Assembly (NCBI GenBank): GCA_947629295.1 | Contig: CANRDH010000039.1 | Location: forward strand, 1 to 10,825 | Source of the DNA: an uncultured Clostridia bacterium | GTDB taxonomy: Bacteria > Bacillota > Clostridia > Oscillospirales > Acutalibacteraceae | Length of the DNA: 10,825 nucleotides | Direction of reading: 5' to 3' | Shown here: piece after piece, positions 1 to 6,380 of the stretch | Layout: each line of letters begins with the position of its first letter | Position numbering within the stretch: the stretch's first letter is position 1 | The notes under the pieces: generated by a model | The model's input: only the letters and a program-made list of their open reading frames with translations | Database searches by the model: none | What the model was told of the DNA's origin: nothing | Translations under genes and position numbers: made by a program

Positions 1-76
1 TTAGCTCGTTGATACTGTATGGGTTACCATACTTGAGCGAGAAGCCCCCACCTCTATAGGTGGGGGAGTATGTCAC
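1..76 (+). mobile_element. Right end of an IS200/IS605-family transposon (partial, body lies left of window)
   Basis: Seen: a perfect 9-bp stem (45-53 with 58-66, loop CTAT), preceded by the tetranucleotide GAAG (41-44) and followed by AGTATG and TCAC (73-76). This is the layout of IS608-type right ends: a guide tetranucleotide, a C-rich/G-rich hairpin, then AGTATG and a TCAA-like cleavage site. Known: these elements move as single strands and TnpA recognises such subterminal hairpins. Inferred: the element ends at about position 76 and host DNA starts at 77. No tnpA or tnpB coding sequence is visible, although a TAG at 2-4 could be the end of tnpB. The element could equally be an orf-less derivative. 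The left end, and therefore the TAM/target site, is outside the window. Confidence 0.75.
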
Positions 77-96
77 GGATTTGTATGATGATATTT
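1..96 (+). ncRNA. 3' part of a TnpB omega RNA (reRNA), scaffold plus putative guide
   Basis: TnpB-bearing IS200/IS605 elements make a guide RNA from the tnpB 3' end through the right end, with the guide read from the flanking DNA. Two stem-loops are visible. The first is 17-22 with 27-32 (GTATGG/CCATAC, loop GTTA), with possible outer pairing of GCTC 4-7 to GAGC 35-38. The second is the 9-bp hairpin 45-66. If the element ends at 76, the guide would be roughly 77-96. The 5' part of the RNA is outside the window, and whether a functional TnpB is present cannot be seen. Confidence 0.5.
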
Positions 97-155
97 CCTA
101 TGATATCCGAAATGAGGACGATGAAGATCGATTGACGGGTTATATGGCTTGGTAA
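78..155 (+). pseudogene. Possible C-terminal tail of a gene interrupted by the transposon
   Basis: Directly after the predicted transposon end, a frame runs open from 78 to a TAA at 153-155. It encodes about 25 residues starting DLYDDISYDI, with an acidic stretch NEDDEDR and ending GYMAW. No start codon with a ribosome binding site precedes it: within the element the frame is closed by a TAG at 57-59. Codon use looks plausible for coding DNA, but 78 nt is short enough to be open by chance. I do not recognise the peptide. If real, it is the 3' end of a gene whose remainder lies on the far side of the element. The ilvD promoter begins right after its stop. Confidence 0.25.
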
Positions 156-168
156 ATTTGACAGGCTA

Positions 169-197
169 TTGACAATATCCCCATAAAAACTTATAAT
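169..197 (+). promoter_or_regulatory. Sigma-A promoter for ilvD and the downstream genes
   Basis: TTGACA at 169-174 and TATAAT at 192-197 are both perfect consensus and are separated by exactly 17 bp. Transcription should start near 204. A second TTGACA at 158-163 lies 11 bp further upstream, but its spacing to the -10 box is 28 bp, so it is unlikely to be used with it. Confidence 0.88.
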
Positions 198-203
198 TAT
201 ATG

Positions 204-272
204 TGTTGGAATGCAGATTTTCACCTTTGGCGGTGAGCTGCAAAAAAATATAATAAAGGCAGGTTTTTTATC
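204..272 (+). promoter_or_regulatory. Short ilvD leader with a hairpin
   Basis: The predicted leader is only about 69 nt, too short for a T-box. It contains a hairpin: TCACC 221-225 with GGTGA 232-236, extended by GCAG 213-216 with CTGC 238-241. The ilvD ribosome binding site is a weak GGCAGG (258-263), 9 nt before the ATG. Its GCAG (259-262) could also pair with CTGC 238-241, so two mutually exclusive pairings are possible. Only four base pairs are involved, so any regulatory role is speculative. Confidence 0.3.
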
Positions 273-1940
273 ATGAATAGTGATGCTATAAGTAAGGGTG
301 TACAGTGTGCGCCGCAGCGTTCGCTGCTTCGTGCACTCGGAATGACTGATGAGGAAATTGCTAAGCCTTTGGTAGGTATAGTAAGCTCCTATAATGAAAT
401 CGTACCGGGGCATATGAATATAGATAAGATAGTAAATGCCGTCAAACAGGGTGTTGCCATGGCAGGAGGAAATCCCGTTGTATTCCCGGCAATCGCAGTA
501 TGCGACGGTATAGCAATGGGACATAAGGGAATGAAATATTCTCTGGTTACACGTGACCTGATAGCTGATTCCACAGAGGCTATGGCAATAGCTCATGCCT
601 TTGACGCACTTGTTATGGTTCCCAACTGCGATAAGAATGTTCCCGGACTCCTTATGGCTGCCGCAAGACTTAATATCCCCACAATATTCGTAAGCGGCGG
701 GCCAATGCTCGCAGGTCATGTAAACGGAGAAAAGAGAAGCCTTTCAAGTATGTTTGAGGCTGTCGGCTCATATAATTCGGGTAAAATTACGGCGGAGGAG
801 CTTCTTGAATTTGAGAATAAGGTATGTCCGAGCTGTGGTTCATGCTCGGGTATGTATACTGCCAATTCCATGAACTGCCTTACTGAGGTTCTCGGTATGG
901 CACTGAGAGGAAACGGTACAATACCGGCTGTTTATTCCGAAAGAATACAGCTTGCAAAACACGCAGGAATGAAGGTTATGGAGCTTCTTGAAAAGAATAT
1001 CCGCCCGCGTGATATAATGACAGAGGACGCATTCAGAAATGCACTTACGATGGACATGGCGCTCGGATGCAGTACAAACAGTATGCTTCATCTTCCTGCC
1101 ATTGCACATGAATGTGGAATTGAGCTTAACCCTGATATTGCTAATGAGATAAGCTCGCATACACCAAATCTTTGTCACCTTGCTCCCGCAGGTCATACAT
1201 ATATCGAGGAGCTCAATGAGGCGGGCGGTATATACGCAGTCATGAACGAAATAAATAAACTCGGACTTCTCAAAACTGATATTATAACCGCTACCGGAAA
1301 GACCATTGCCGAAAATATAGAGGGAGTTGAAAATAAGAACCCCGATATAATAAGACCGGCTGATAATCCGTACAGCAAAACCGGCGGTATTGCCGTTCTC
1401 AAGGGTAATCTTGCACCCGATTCATGCGTTGTCAAGCGTTCGGCGGTAGCGCCCGAAATGCTTAAACATTCCGGTCCTGCAAAGGTTTATGACTGCGAGG
1501 AGGATGCGATGGCTGCAATCAACGGAGGAAAGATTGTTGACGGAGATGTTGTCGTTATACGGTATGAGGGACCCAAGGGCGGTCCGGGAATGAGAGAAAT
1601 GCTCAATCCTACATCCGCAATTATGGGACGCGGACTGGGAAGTACCGTTGCACTCATAACCGATGGACGTTTTTCGGGCGCGACAAGGGGTGCGGCAATC
1701 GGTCATGTATCGCCTGAAGCCGCAGTAGGGGGACCTATTGCGCTTATAAAGGACGGGGATATAATTGAAATAGATATCAATGCCAATACGATAAACGTAA
1801 GGCTGAGTGACGAGGAGCTTGAAAAACGCCGTGCGGAGTGGACGCCAAGAGAGCCTGAAATAACGACCGGATATCTTGCAAGATACGCTTCACTTGTTAC
1901 ATCGGGCAACAGGGGAGCAATCTTAGAGGTAAAGAAATAA
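273..1940 (+). CDS. ilvD: Dihydroxy-acid dehydratase
   Basis: IlvD dehydrates 2,3-dihydroxy-isovalerate and 2,3-dihydroxy-3-methylvalerate to the 2-keto acids that precede valine, leucine and isoleucine; it is a cytoplasmic Fe-S and Mg enzyme. The 555-residue protein is full length. Visible landmarks: VGIVSSYNEIVPGH (34-47), CDGIAMGH (77-84), NCDKNVPG (118-125) with Fe-S ligand C119 and the Mg-binding lysine K121, CPSCGSCSGMYTANSMNC (185-202) with a second ligand C191, GPKGGPGM (433-440) and GRFSG (465-469), whose serine matches the proposed catalytic base. PGH instead of PCN at 45-47 means the first cysteine of the [2Fe-2S] subgroup is absent, as in E. coli IlvD, which suggests an oxygen-labile [4Fe-4S] cluster and fits an anaerobe. 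No ilvB, ilvN, ilvC or leu genes are adjacent. It is the first gene after the 169-197 promoter. Confidence 0.97.
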   Translation: MNSDAISKGVQCAPQRSLLRALGMTDEEIAKPLVGIVSSYNEIVPGHMNIDKIVNAVKQGVAMAGGNPVVFPAIAVCDGIAMGHKGMKYSLVTRDLIADSTEAMAIAHAFDALVMVPNCDKNVPGLLMAAARLNIPTIFVSGGPMLAGHVNGEKRSLSSMFEAVGSYNSGKITAEELLEFENKVCPSCGSCSGMYTANSMNCLTEVLGMALRGNGTIPAVYSERIQLAKHAGMKVMELLEKNIRPRDIMTEDAFRNALTMDMALGCSTNSMLHLPAIAHECGIELNPDIANEISSHTPNLCHLAPAGHTYIEELNEAGGIYAVMNEINKLGLLKTDIITATGKTIAENIEGVENKNPDIIRPADNPYSKTGGIAVLKGNLAPDSCVVKRSAVAPEMLKHSGPAKVYDCEEDAMAAINGGKIVDGDVVVIRYEGPKGGPGMREMLNPTSAIMGRGLGSTVALITDGRFSGATRGAAIGHVSPEAAVGGPIALIKDGDIIEIDINANTINVRLSDEELEKRRAEWTPREPEITTGYLARYASLVTSGNRGAILEVKK

Positions 1941-1964
1941 TAAGATTTAACGGAGGACAGAAAG

Positions 1965-2831
1965 ATGCGGGAGGCACAATGGGAAGATTATGAGCTTATA
2001 GACTGCTCGGACGGCGAGCGTCTGGAGCGTTGGGGAGATATTGTGCTTATCCGCCCCGATCCCCAGATAATATGGCATACGGAAAGAAAAAATCCGTTGT
2101 GGAGAAAGGCTCATGCACGGTATAAACGAAGCTCAAGCGGGGGCGGTGCATGGGAGTATAATCAAAAGGTGCCTCAGCAGTGGACGATAAATTACAAAAA
2201 TCTCACATTCGGGATAAAGCCTATGGGATTTAAGCATACGGGGATCTTCCCTGAGCAAGCCGTAAACTGGGATCTTGTTTCCGAAAAGATACGCTCTGCA
2301 GGACGGCCGCTTAAGGTGCTTAATATGTTTGCATATACGGGAGCGGCAACGCTTGCCTGTCTTGAAGCAGGCGCAAGTGTATGCCATGTTGACGCTTCAA
2401 AGGGTATGGTGCAATGGGCAAAGGAAAATGCGGCGCTGAGCAGTCTTTCCGACAAACCGGTAAGATGGCTTGTGGACGATTGCGTGAAATTCGTACAGCG
2501 TGAACATCGCAGAGGAAACAAATATGACGGTATAATAATGGACCCGCCGTCATACGGCAGAGGCCCCGGAGGGGAAGTATGGAAGCTTGAGGAACAGCTT
2601 TATTCTCTTGTTGAGCTGTGTCTTCCGATATTGTCTGATGACGCGGAGTTTTTTATACTCAATTCATATACGACGGGACTTCCGCCTTCGGTTATGGAAT
2701 ATCTTTTAAATGTTATGATAAAACCGAAGCTTGGAGGAAGAGTCACAAGCTCGGAGATAGGACTGAGAGTAACGCAAAGCGGTCTTACGCTTCCCTGCGG
2801 CAGTACGGCTGTTTGGCAGAGCGGTAAATAA
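1965..2831 (+). CDS. Class I SAM-dependent methyltransferase, RlmI/Methyltrans_SAM-like
   Basis: This 288-residue protein has a Rossmann methyltransferase fold. Motif I is VLNMFAYTGAATLA (118-131), the acidic end of strand 2 is HVDAS (141-145), motif III is VDDC (170-173) and motif IV is DPPSYGRG (193-200). The first 40 or so residues (LIDCSDGERLERWGD) resemble the upstream domain of the COG1092/RlmI group of rRNA cytosine-C5 methyltransferases. However, the protein is roughly 100 residues shorter than E. coli RlmI and lacks an obvious full PUA domain. The likely substrate is RNA, inferred from family only. The start is supported by GGAGG at 1952-1956, 8 nt before the ATG. It lies 24 nt after ilvD and 16 nt before ecfA1, so it is probably cotranscribed with both. 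The substrate position is unknown, so no symbol is given. Confidence 0.85.
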   Translation: MREAQWEDYELIDCSDGERLERWGDIVLIRPDPQIIWHTERKNPLWRKAHARYKRSSSGGGAWEYNQKVPQQWTINYKNLTFGIKPMGFKHTGIFPEQAVNWDLVSEKIRSAGRPLKVLNMFAYTGAATLACLEAGASVCHVDASKGMVQWAKENAALSSLSDKPVRWLVDDCVKFVQREHRRGNKYDGIIMDPPSYGRGPGGEVWKLEEQLYSLVELCLPILSDDAEFFILNSYTTGLPPSVMEYLLNVMIKPKLGGRVTSSEIGLRVTQSGLTLPCGSTAVWQSGK

Positions 2832-2847
2832 TATATGGGAGCGCCGA

Positions 2848-3699
2848 ATGGATGATTTTATTCAGGTAAAAGACTTATATTTTCAGTATGACGGCAATCC
2901 GGATGAAAAGCAAAAAAGCTTTGCACTGAATAATATAAATCTTACGATTTCAAAAGGAGAGTTTGTCGCAATAGTCGGTCATAACGGCTCGGGCAAATCC
3001 ACACTGTCAAAGCATTTCAATTCCTTGTATCTTCCGACCTCGGGAGACGTCATAATAGACGGAATAAATACAAAGGACGACGAGCGTATTTTTGATATAA
3101 GAAAAAAAGTGGGCTTGGTCCTGCAAAATCCCGATAACCAGATAGTTGCCGGTATAGTTGAGGAGGATGTAGCATTCGGCTGCGAGAATCTTGGCGTTCC
3201 GCACGGGGAGATAAGGCAAAGGGTCGACAATGCTCTCAGGGCGGTAGGTATGTATGAATACCGCACTCATTCGCCGGATAAGCTCTCGGGCGGTCAGAAG
3301 CAAAGAGTGGCTATTGCCGGTATAATAGCAATGGAGCCGGAGTGCATAGTGCTTGACGAGCCTACTGCAATGCTTGACCCGCAGGGCAGGGATGAGGTGA
3401 TAAGTACTGTTATGCAGCTTAATAAGGAAATGGGTATAACGGTAATACTTATCACTCATTATATGGAGGAAGCGGTGCTTGCCGACAGGGTCATTGTTAT
3501 GGATACGGGAAAGGTTCTCACAGACGGTACGCCCCGTGAAGTATTTTCCGGGGTAGAGATGCTGAAAAGACACAGGCTGAATGTTCCGCAGGCGACAGAG
3601 CTTGTATATAGGCTGCGGGGCTGCGGCTTTGAACTGCCGGAATGTGTTTTGGACGAAAAGGAATGTGTGGAGGCGCTTGCGGCACTCATTAAAGGATAA
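2848..3699 (+). CDS. ecfA1: Energy-coupling factor transporter ATPase EcfA1
   Basis: This is one of two ABC ATPases that power ECF-type import of vitamins or metal ions; it sits on the cytoplasmic face and pairs with EcfA2 and EcfT. The 283-residue sequence has Walker A GHNGSGKST (44-52), Q-loop LQNPDNQIV (92-100), signature LSGGQ (146-150), Walker B IVLDEP (167-172) and switch histidine H204 in ITHYMEEA. The QNPDNQIV Q-loop is typical of EcfA1, and a C-terminal extension follows the ATPase core. GGGAG (2837-2841) lies 6 nt before the ATG. The gene starts 16 nt after the methyltransferase and ends 15 nt before ecfA2, consistent with one transcript. All catalytic residues are intact. Confidence 0.95.
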   Translation: MDDFIQVKDLYFQYDGNPDEKQKSFALNNINLTISKGEFVAIVGHNGSGKSTLSKHFNSLYLPTSGDVIIDGINTKDDERIFDIRKKVGLVLQNPDNQIVAGIVEEDVAFGCENLGVPHGEIRQRVDNALRAVGMYEYRTHSPDKLSGGQKQRVAIAGIIAMEPECIVLDEPTAMLDPQGRDEVISTVMQLNKEMGITVILITHYMEEAVLADRVIVMDTGKVLTDGTPREVFSGVEMLKRHRLNVPQATELVYRLRGCGFELPECVLDEKECVEALAALIKG

Positions 3700-3714
3700 T
3701 TTCGGAGGACGGTC

Positions 3715-4578
3715 ATGTCTGTTATCAAGGCTGAAAATATAAAATTTATATACGGAACGGGTACATCCTTTGAAAAAACCGCACTTGATGATGTAAGCTT
3801 TGAGATAGAGGAAGGCGAGTTTGTGGGTATAATAGGACATACAGGCTCGGGGAAATCAACGCTTGTTCAGCTTCTCAACGGATTGCTCAGACCAACGGAG
3901 GGTGCTATATATCTTAACGGCAGGGATATTTGGGAAAAGCCCAAAAAAATAAGAGAGATACGTTTCAAAGTAGGAATGGTTTTCCAGTATCCCGAATATC
4001 AGCTGTTTGAAGAAACGGTATATAAGGATATTTCGTTCGGCCCTAAGAATATGGGGCTTGGCGTGGACGAAATTGACAAGCGTGTGCGCTCGGCGGCGCG
4101 GTTTGTTGGTATTCCGGAAAGCCGGCTTATATGCTCGCCTTTTGAGTTATCAGGAGGAGAGAAGAGGAGAGCCGCAATAGCAGGAGTTATTGCCATGGAT
4201 CCCGACGTACTTATACTTGACGAACCGACAGCGGGGCTAGACCCGCTGGGCAGAGACGCTTTGCTCTCACAGATAGCGGATTATCACAGCGTCAGAAAAA
4301 ATACGGTTTTGCTCGTATCACACAGTATGGAGGATATTGCGAGAACAGCAGACAGGGTACTGGTTATGTCACAAGGCAAAAAATTTATGTTTGATACGAC
4401 GAAAAGTGTATTTTCAAAGGGCGAGGAACTTGAGGAAATAGGACTGAGAGTTCCGCAGATAACAAAGATCATGCAGCTTTTGCGAAAAGAGGGAATAGAT
4501 GTTGATTCGACTGTTTTGACGGTTGAGCAGGGTTTTAATGAAATACGGAGGTATGCCGCCGACCGTTTGAATTTGTAA
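3715..4578 (+). CDS. ecfA2: Energy-coupling factor transporter ATPase EcfA2
   Basis: This is the partner ATPase of EcfA1. Its 287 residues carry Walker A GHTGSGKST (41-49), Q-loop VFQYPEYQLFEETV (89-102), signature LSGGEKRR (145-152), Walker B LILDEP (166-171) and switch histidine H203 (VSHSMEDI). The FQYPEYQLFEETV Q-loop and the FELSGGEKRR signature are characteristic of EcfA2 rather than EcfA1, so the pair is a true A1/A2 heterodimer and not a recent duplication. GGAGG (3704-3708) lies 6 nt before the ATG. The next gene, ecfT, begins only after a gap of about 190 nt, unlike the 15-24 nt spacing of the preceding genes. With no S component nearby, this fits a group II module shared by several substrate-binding proteins. 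Confidence 0.95.
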   Translation: MSVIKAENIKFIYGTGTSFEKTALDDVSFEIEEGEFVGIIGHTGSGKSTLVQLLNGLLRPTEGAIYLNGRDIWEKPKKIREIRFKVGMVFQYPEYQLFEETVYKDISFGPKNMGLGVDEIDKRVRSAARFVGIPESRLICSPFELSGGEKRRAAIAGVIAMDPDVLILDEPTAGLDPLGRDALLSQIADYHSVRKNTVLLVSHSMEDIARTADRVLVMSQGKKFMFDTTKSVFSKGEELEEIGLRVPQITKIMQLLRKEGIDVDSTVLTVEQGFNEIRRYAADRLNL

Positions 4579-4770
4579 TTGCATTGCCCGGAAAAAGCAG
4601 TATGCTGTTCAGAGGCAGATCAATTCAGGATAACTGCATATAGCTTTGTCGTTTCGGCAGTTTTTATTCTGTGATATCTTCTTGAGAAGCGGCTTTCGAT
4701 GCCTGTGCTTATGCACGAGCCGAAAATGCGAATTGTCGGCGGGAGAATCCCCGCTGTGAGGAGAATGGGT
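4579..4770 (+). promoter_or_regulatory. Structured 192-nt gap between ecfA2 and ecfT
   Basis: Several potential stem-loops follow one another: AGCA/TGCT (4596-4606), AACTGC with GCAGTT (4632-4637 with 4657-4662) ending in a T tract, CTTC/GAAG (4678-4689), CGGCT with AGCCG (4690-4694 with 4718-4722) enclosing GTGC/GCAC (4705-4716), and a 7-bp stem with one G-U pair (4737-4743 with 4750-4756). The last ends just before the ecfT ribosome binding site. I see no convincing sigma-A promoter and match no riboswitch class. The frame shared with ecfA2 and ecfT is open here apart from TAA 4576-4578 and one TGA at 4672-4674. Confidence 0.4.
4632..4668 (+). terminator. Weak terminator- or attenuator-like hairpin after ecfA2
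   Basis: AACTGC (4632-4637) can pair with GCAGTT (4657-4662) across a 19-nt loop, and a run of five T (4661-4665) overlaps the end of the stem. CTGC 4634-4637 could instead pair with GCAG 4615-4618, giving a competing fold. The stem is short and the loop large, so efficient termination is doubtful. Partial readthrough into ecfT would fit the need for all three ecf products. Confidence 0.3.
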
Positions 4771-5583
4771 TTGGTAAGAGATATAACACTTGGGCAGTAT
4801 ATGCCCGGAAAATCTTTGATACATAGAATGGACGCAAGGGCTAAGACCCTTCTCCTGATTATAATTATTGTCTTTATTTTTGTTTGCAGAAATTTCATTT
4901 CATTGCTGACAATCAGTTTGTTTTCGCTGATTGTAATCCTCATGACCAAAATAAGCTTTTTTAAATATCTTAAAAGCCTTAAGGTAATTCTTGCAATGAT
5001 AATTTTTACCGGAGTTCTGAATTTGTTTTGGGGTTCGGGAAGGGTATTATGGCAGTGGTGGTTTTTAAAAATCACAGAGGGCGGAGTGAACAATGCGATT
5101 TTTATTACAGTAAGAATAGCTGTAATGATGATGGTCAGTTCTGTACTTACATATACCACATCGGCGACAGAGCTTACCGAAGCAATTGAAAGACTTATGA
5201 AGCCGCTCAAGGTGTTTCATATAAAGGTGCATGAGATAGCGATGATGATGACAATCGCCCTGCGCTTTATCCCCGTGCTTCTTGAGGAAGCAGATAAGAT
5301 AATGAATGCCCAAAAGGCAAGGGGAGCCGATATGGAAAACGGGAATGTTTTTCGCAGGGTGAAGGCGCTTGTACCCGTTTTGATACCGCTGTTTGTATCA
5401 TCAATCAGACGCGCGGGAGATCTGGCTATGGCTATGGAATGCAGATGCTATAACGGCGGGGAAAACAGGACAAAAATGAAAATCATGCATTTTTCACATA
5501 TAGATCTTTTTGCCGCCATAATTTCTTTTTTGATATTCTGTGCGGTAATATATTTGAATTTGATATATCCCGCTGTAATATAA
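4771..5583 (+). CDS. ecfT: Energy-coupling factor transporter transmembrane protein EcfT
   Basis: EcfT is the membrane scaffold that couples the EcfA1-EcfA2 dimer to S components. From the chosen start it has about 270 residues, with hydrophobic segments at roughly 26-58 (two), 68-88, 108-128, 154-170 and 245-266. Between the last two lie cytoplasmic coupling helices with an intact Ala-Arg-Gly motif (183-185) and a second motif, AMECRCYNGG, where family members usually read closer to EARGY or EARCY. I chose TTG 4771 because AGGAG (4759-4763) is 7 nt upstream and the protein then begins VRDITLGQY, like the usual N-terminus. ATG 4765 (272 aa) is only 1 nt from that site, and ATG 4699 (294 aa) would add an unusual basic N-terminus. 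The gene ends 13 nt before truA. Confidence 0.92.
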   Translation: MVRDITLGQYMPGKSLIHRMDARAKTLLLIIIIVFIFVCRNFISLLTISLFSLIVILMTKISFFKYLKSLKVILAMIIFTGVLNLFWGSGRVLWQWWFLKITEGGVNNAIFITVRIAVMMMVSSVLTYTTSATELTEAIERLMKPLKVFHIKVHEIAMMMTIALRFIPVLLEEADKIMNAQKARGADMENGNVFRRVKALVPVLIPLFVSSIRRAGDLAMAMECRCYNGGENRTKMKIMHFSHIDLFAAIISFLIFCAVIYLNLIYPAVI

Positions 5584-5596
5584 CGGTGATTTTTAT

Positions 5597-6337
5597 ATGA
5601 GAAATATTTTGCTTACAATAGCATATGACGGAAAAGACTTCCACGGCTGGCAGATACAAAAAAATGCACTGTCCGTTCAGGAGGTTTTTCAGGGTGCTCT
5701 TTTTAAGGTCACGGGAGAGAAAAATGATATTAAAGGCTGCAGCAGAACCGATACGGGAGTCCATGCAAATATGTACTGCATAAGCTTTCATACGGCGCAC
5801 AGAATACCGATAGAAAAACTCCCCGCAGCAATAAATAATTATCTTCCGGGTACTGTTGCAGTTCTGTCGGCAAAGGAGGTTGACGAGGGCTTCCATGCAA
5901 GGTACTCATGCAAGGGTAAGGAGTATATATACAAAATCTGGAATAATCATATAAGAAACCCGTTTCTTCAAGGTTATGCGCTGCATTATTGGTGCAATCT
6001 CGATATTGAGGCAATGAACAGTGCAGGGAGGTATCTTATCGGAAATCATGACTTTACATCCTTCTGTACGGTTGACAACAGCAGAGAAAAGGGAGATTTC
6101 CACAGAACGATTAAAGAACTGACCGTACGGAGGGAGGGCAGTCTGGTGACGCTGACTGTACAGGCGGACGGCTTTTTATATAATATGGTACGTATAATAA
6201 TGGGAACACTTTTATATGTTTCTGAGGGGAAAATCCAACCGGAGGATATGGCGGGAATTATAAAGGCGAAGGATCGCTCACTTTCCGGCCCGACCGCTCC
6301 GCCTGTGGGATTGTACCTTAATAAGGTATTTTATTGA
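5597..6337 (+). CDS. truA: tRNA pseudouridine(38-40) synthase TruA
   Basis: TruA converts uridines 38-40 of the tRNA anticodon arm to pseudouridine, in the cytoplasm. The 246-residue length is normal. The catalytic aspartate is D52 in CSRTDTGVHA (48-57). Other family landmarks are YDGKDFHGWQ (10-19), FHARYSCKGKEYIY (99-112), GNHDFTSF (149-156), GFLYNMVR (192-199) and a C-terminal TAPPVGLYL (233-241). The ribosome binding site is a modest GGTGAT (5585-5590), 6 nt before the ATG. It starts 13 nt after ecfT, matching the ecfT-truA adjacency common in Firmicutes. In those genomes rplM and rpsI usually follow; here a membrane protein gene does. Confidence 0.96.
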   Translation: MRNILLTIAYDGKDFHGWQIQKNALSVQEVFQGALFKVTGEKNDIKGCSRTDTGVHANMYCISFHTAHRIPIEKLPAAINNYLPGTVAVLSAKEVDEGFHARYSCKGKEYIYKIWNNHIRNPFLQGYALHYWCNLDIEAMNSAGRYLIGNHDFTSFCTVDNSREKGDFHRTIKELTVRREGSLVTLTVQADGFLYNMVRIIMGTLLYVSEGKIQPEDMAGIIKAKDRSLSGPTAPPVGLYLNKVFY

Positions 6338-6380
6338 CTAAATTGTTAAAAGAACTGCGTTTTGGGAAAGGATAATACAT

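Noticed and set aside
41..76. CRISPR repeat reading of the C-rich/G-rich palindrome
   Set aside because: Only one copy is present and there are no spacers; the flanking GAAG and AGTATG-TCAC fit an IS200/IS605 end better.
158..163. Upstream TTGACA as a second ilvD promoter
   Set aside because: Its spacing to the TATAAT box is 28 bp, and no other suitable -10 lies 16-18 bp downstream of it.
204..272. T-box or classical attenuator before ilvD
   Set aside because: The leader is too short and the hairpin is followed by A residues rather than a U tract.
405..413. IlvD apparently missing the first Fe-S cysteine (PGH instead of PCN)
   Set aside because: This is normal for the [4Fe-4S] subgroup that includes E. 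coli IlvD, so it is not a defect.
54..719. Long antisense open frame over the transposon end and the ilvD 5' half
   Set aside because: It lies antisense to a clear ilvD, has cysteine- and tyrosine-rich low-complexity sequence, and starts inside ilvD without a ribosome binding site.
3007..3840. 277-codon antisense frame across ecfA1 and the ecfA2 start
   Set aside because: It spans two genes with intact ATPase motifs and resembles no protein; it is a by-product of codon bias.
4725..4770. Resemblance of the GGGAGAATCCCCGC stretch to a cobalamin riboswitch core
   Set aside because: Only a few bases match, and the surrounding conserved helices and the B12-box context are absent.
4620..5210. 196-codon antisense frame covering the ecfA2-ecfT gap and ecfT
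   Set aside because: It is open because TTA, CTA and TCA codons are rare in the plus-strand frame; no start signal or recognisable domain is present.
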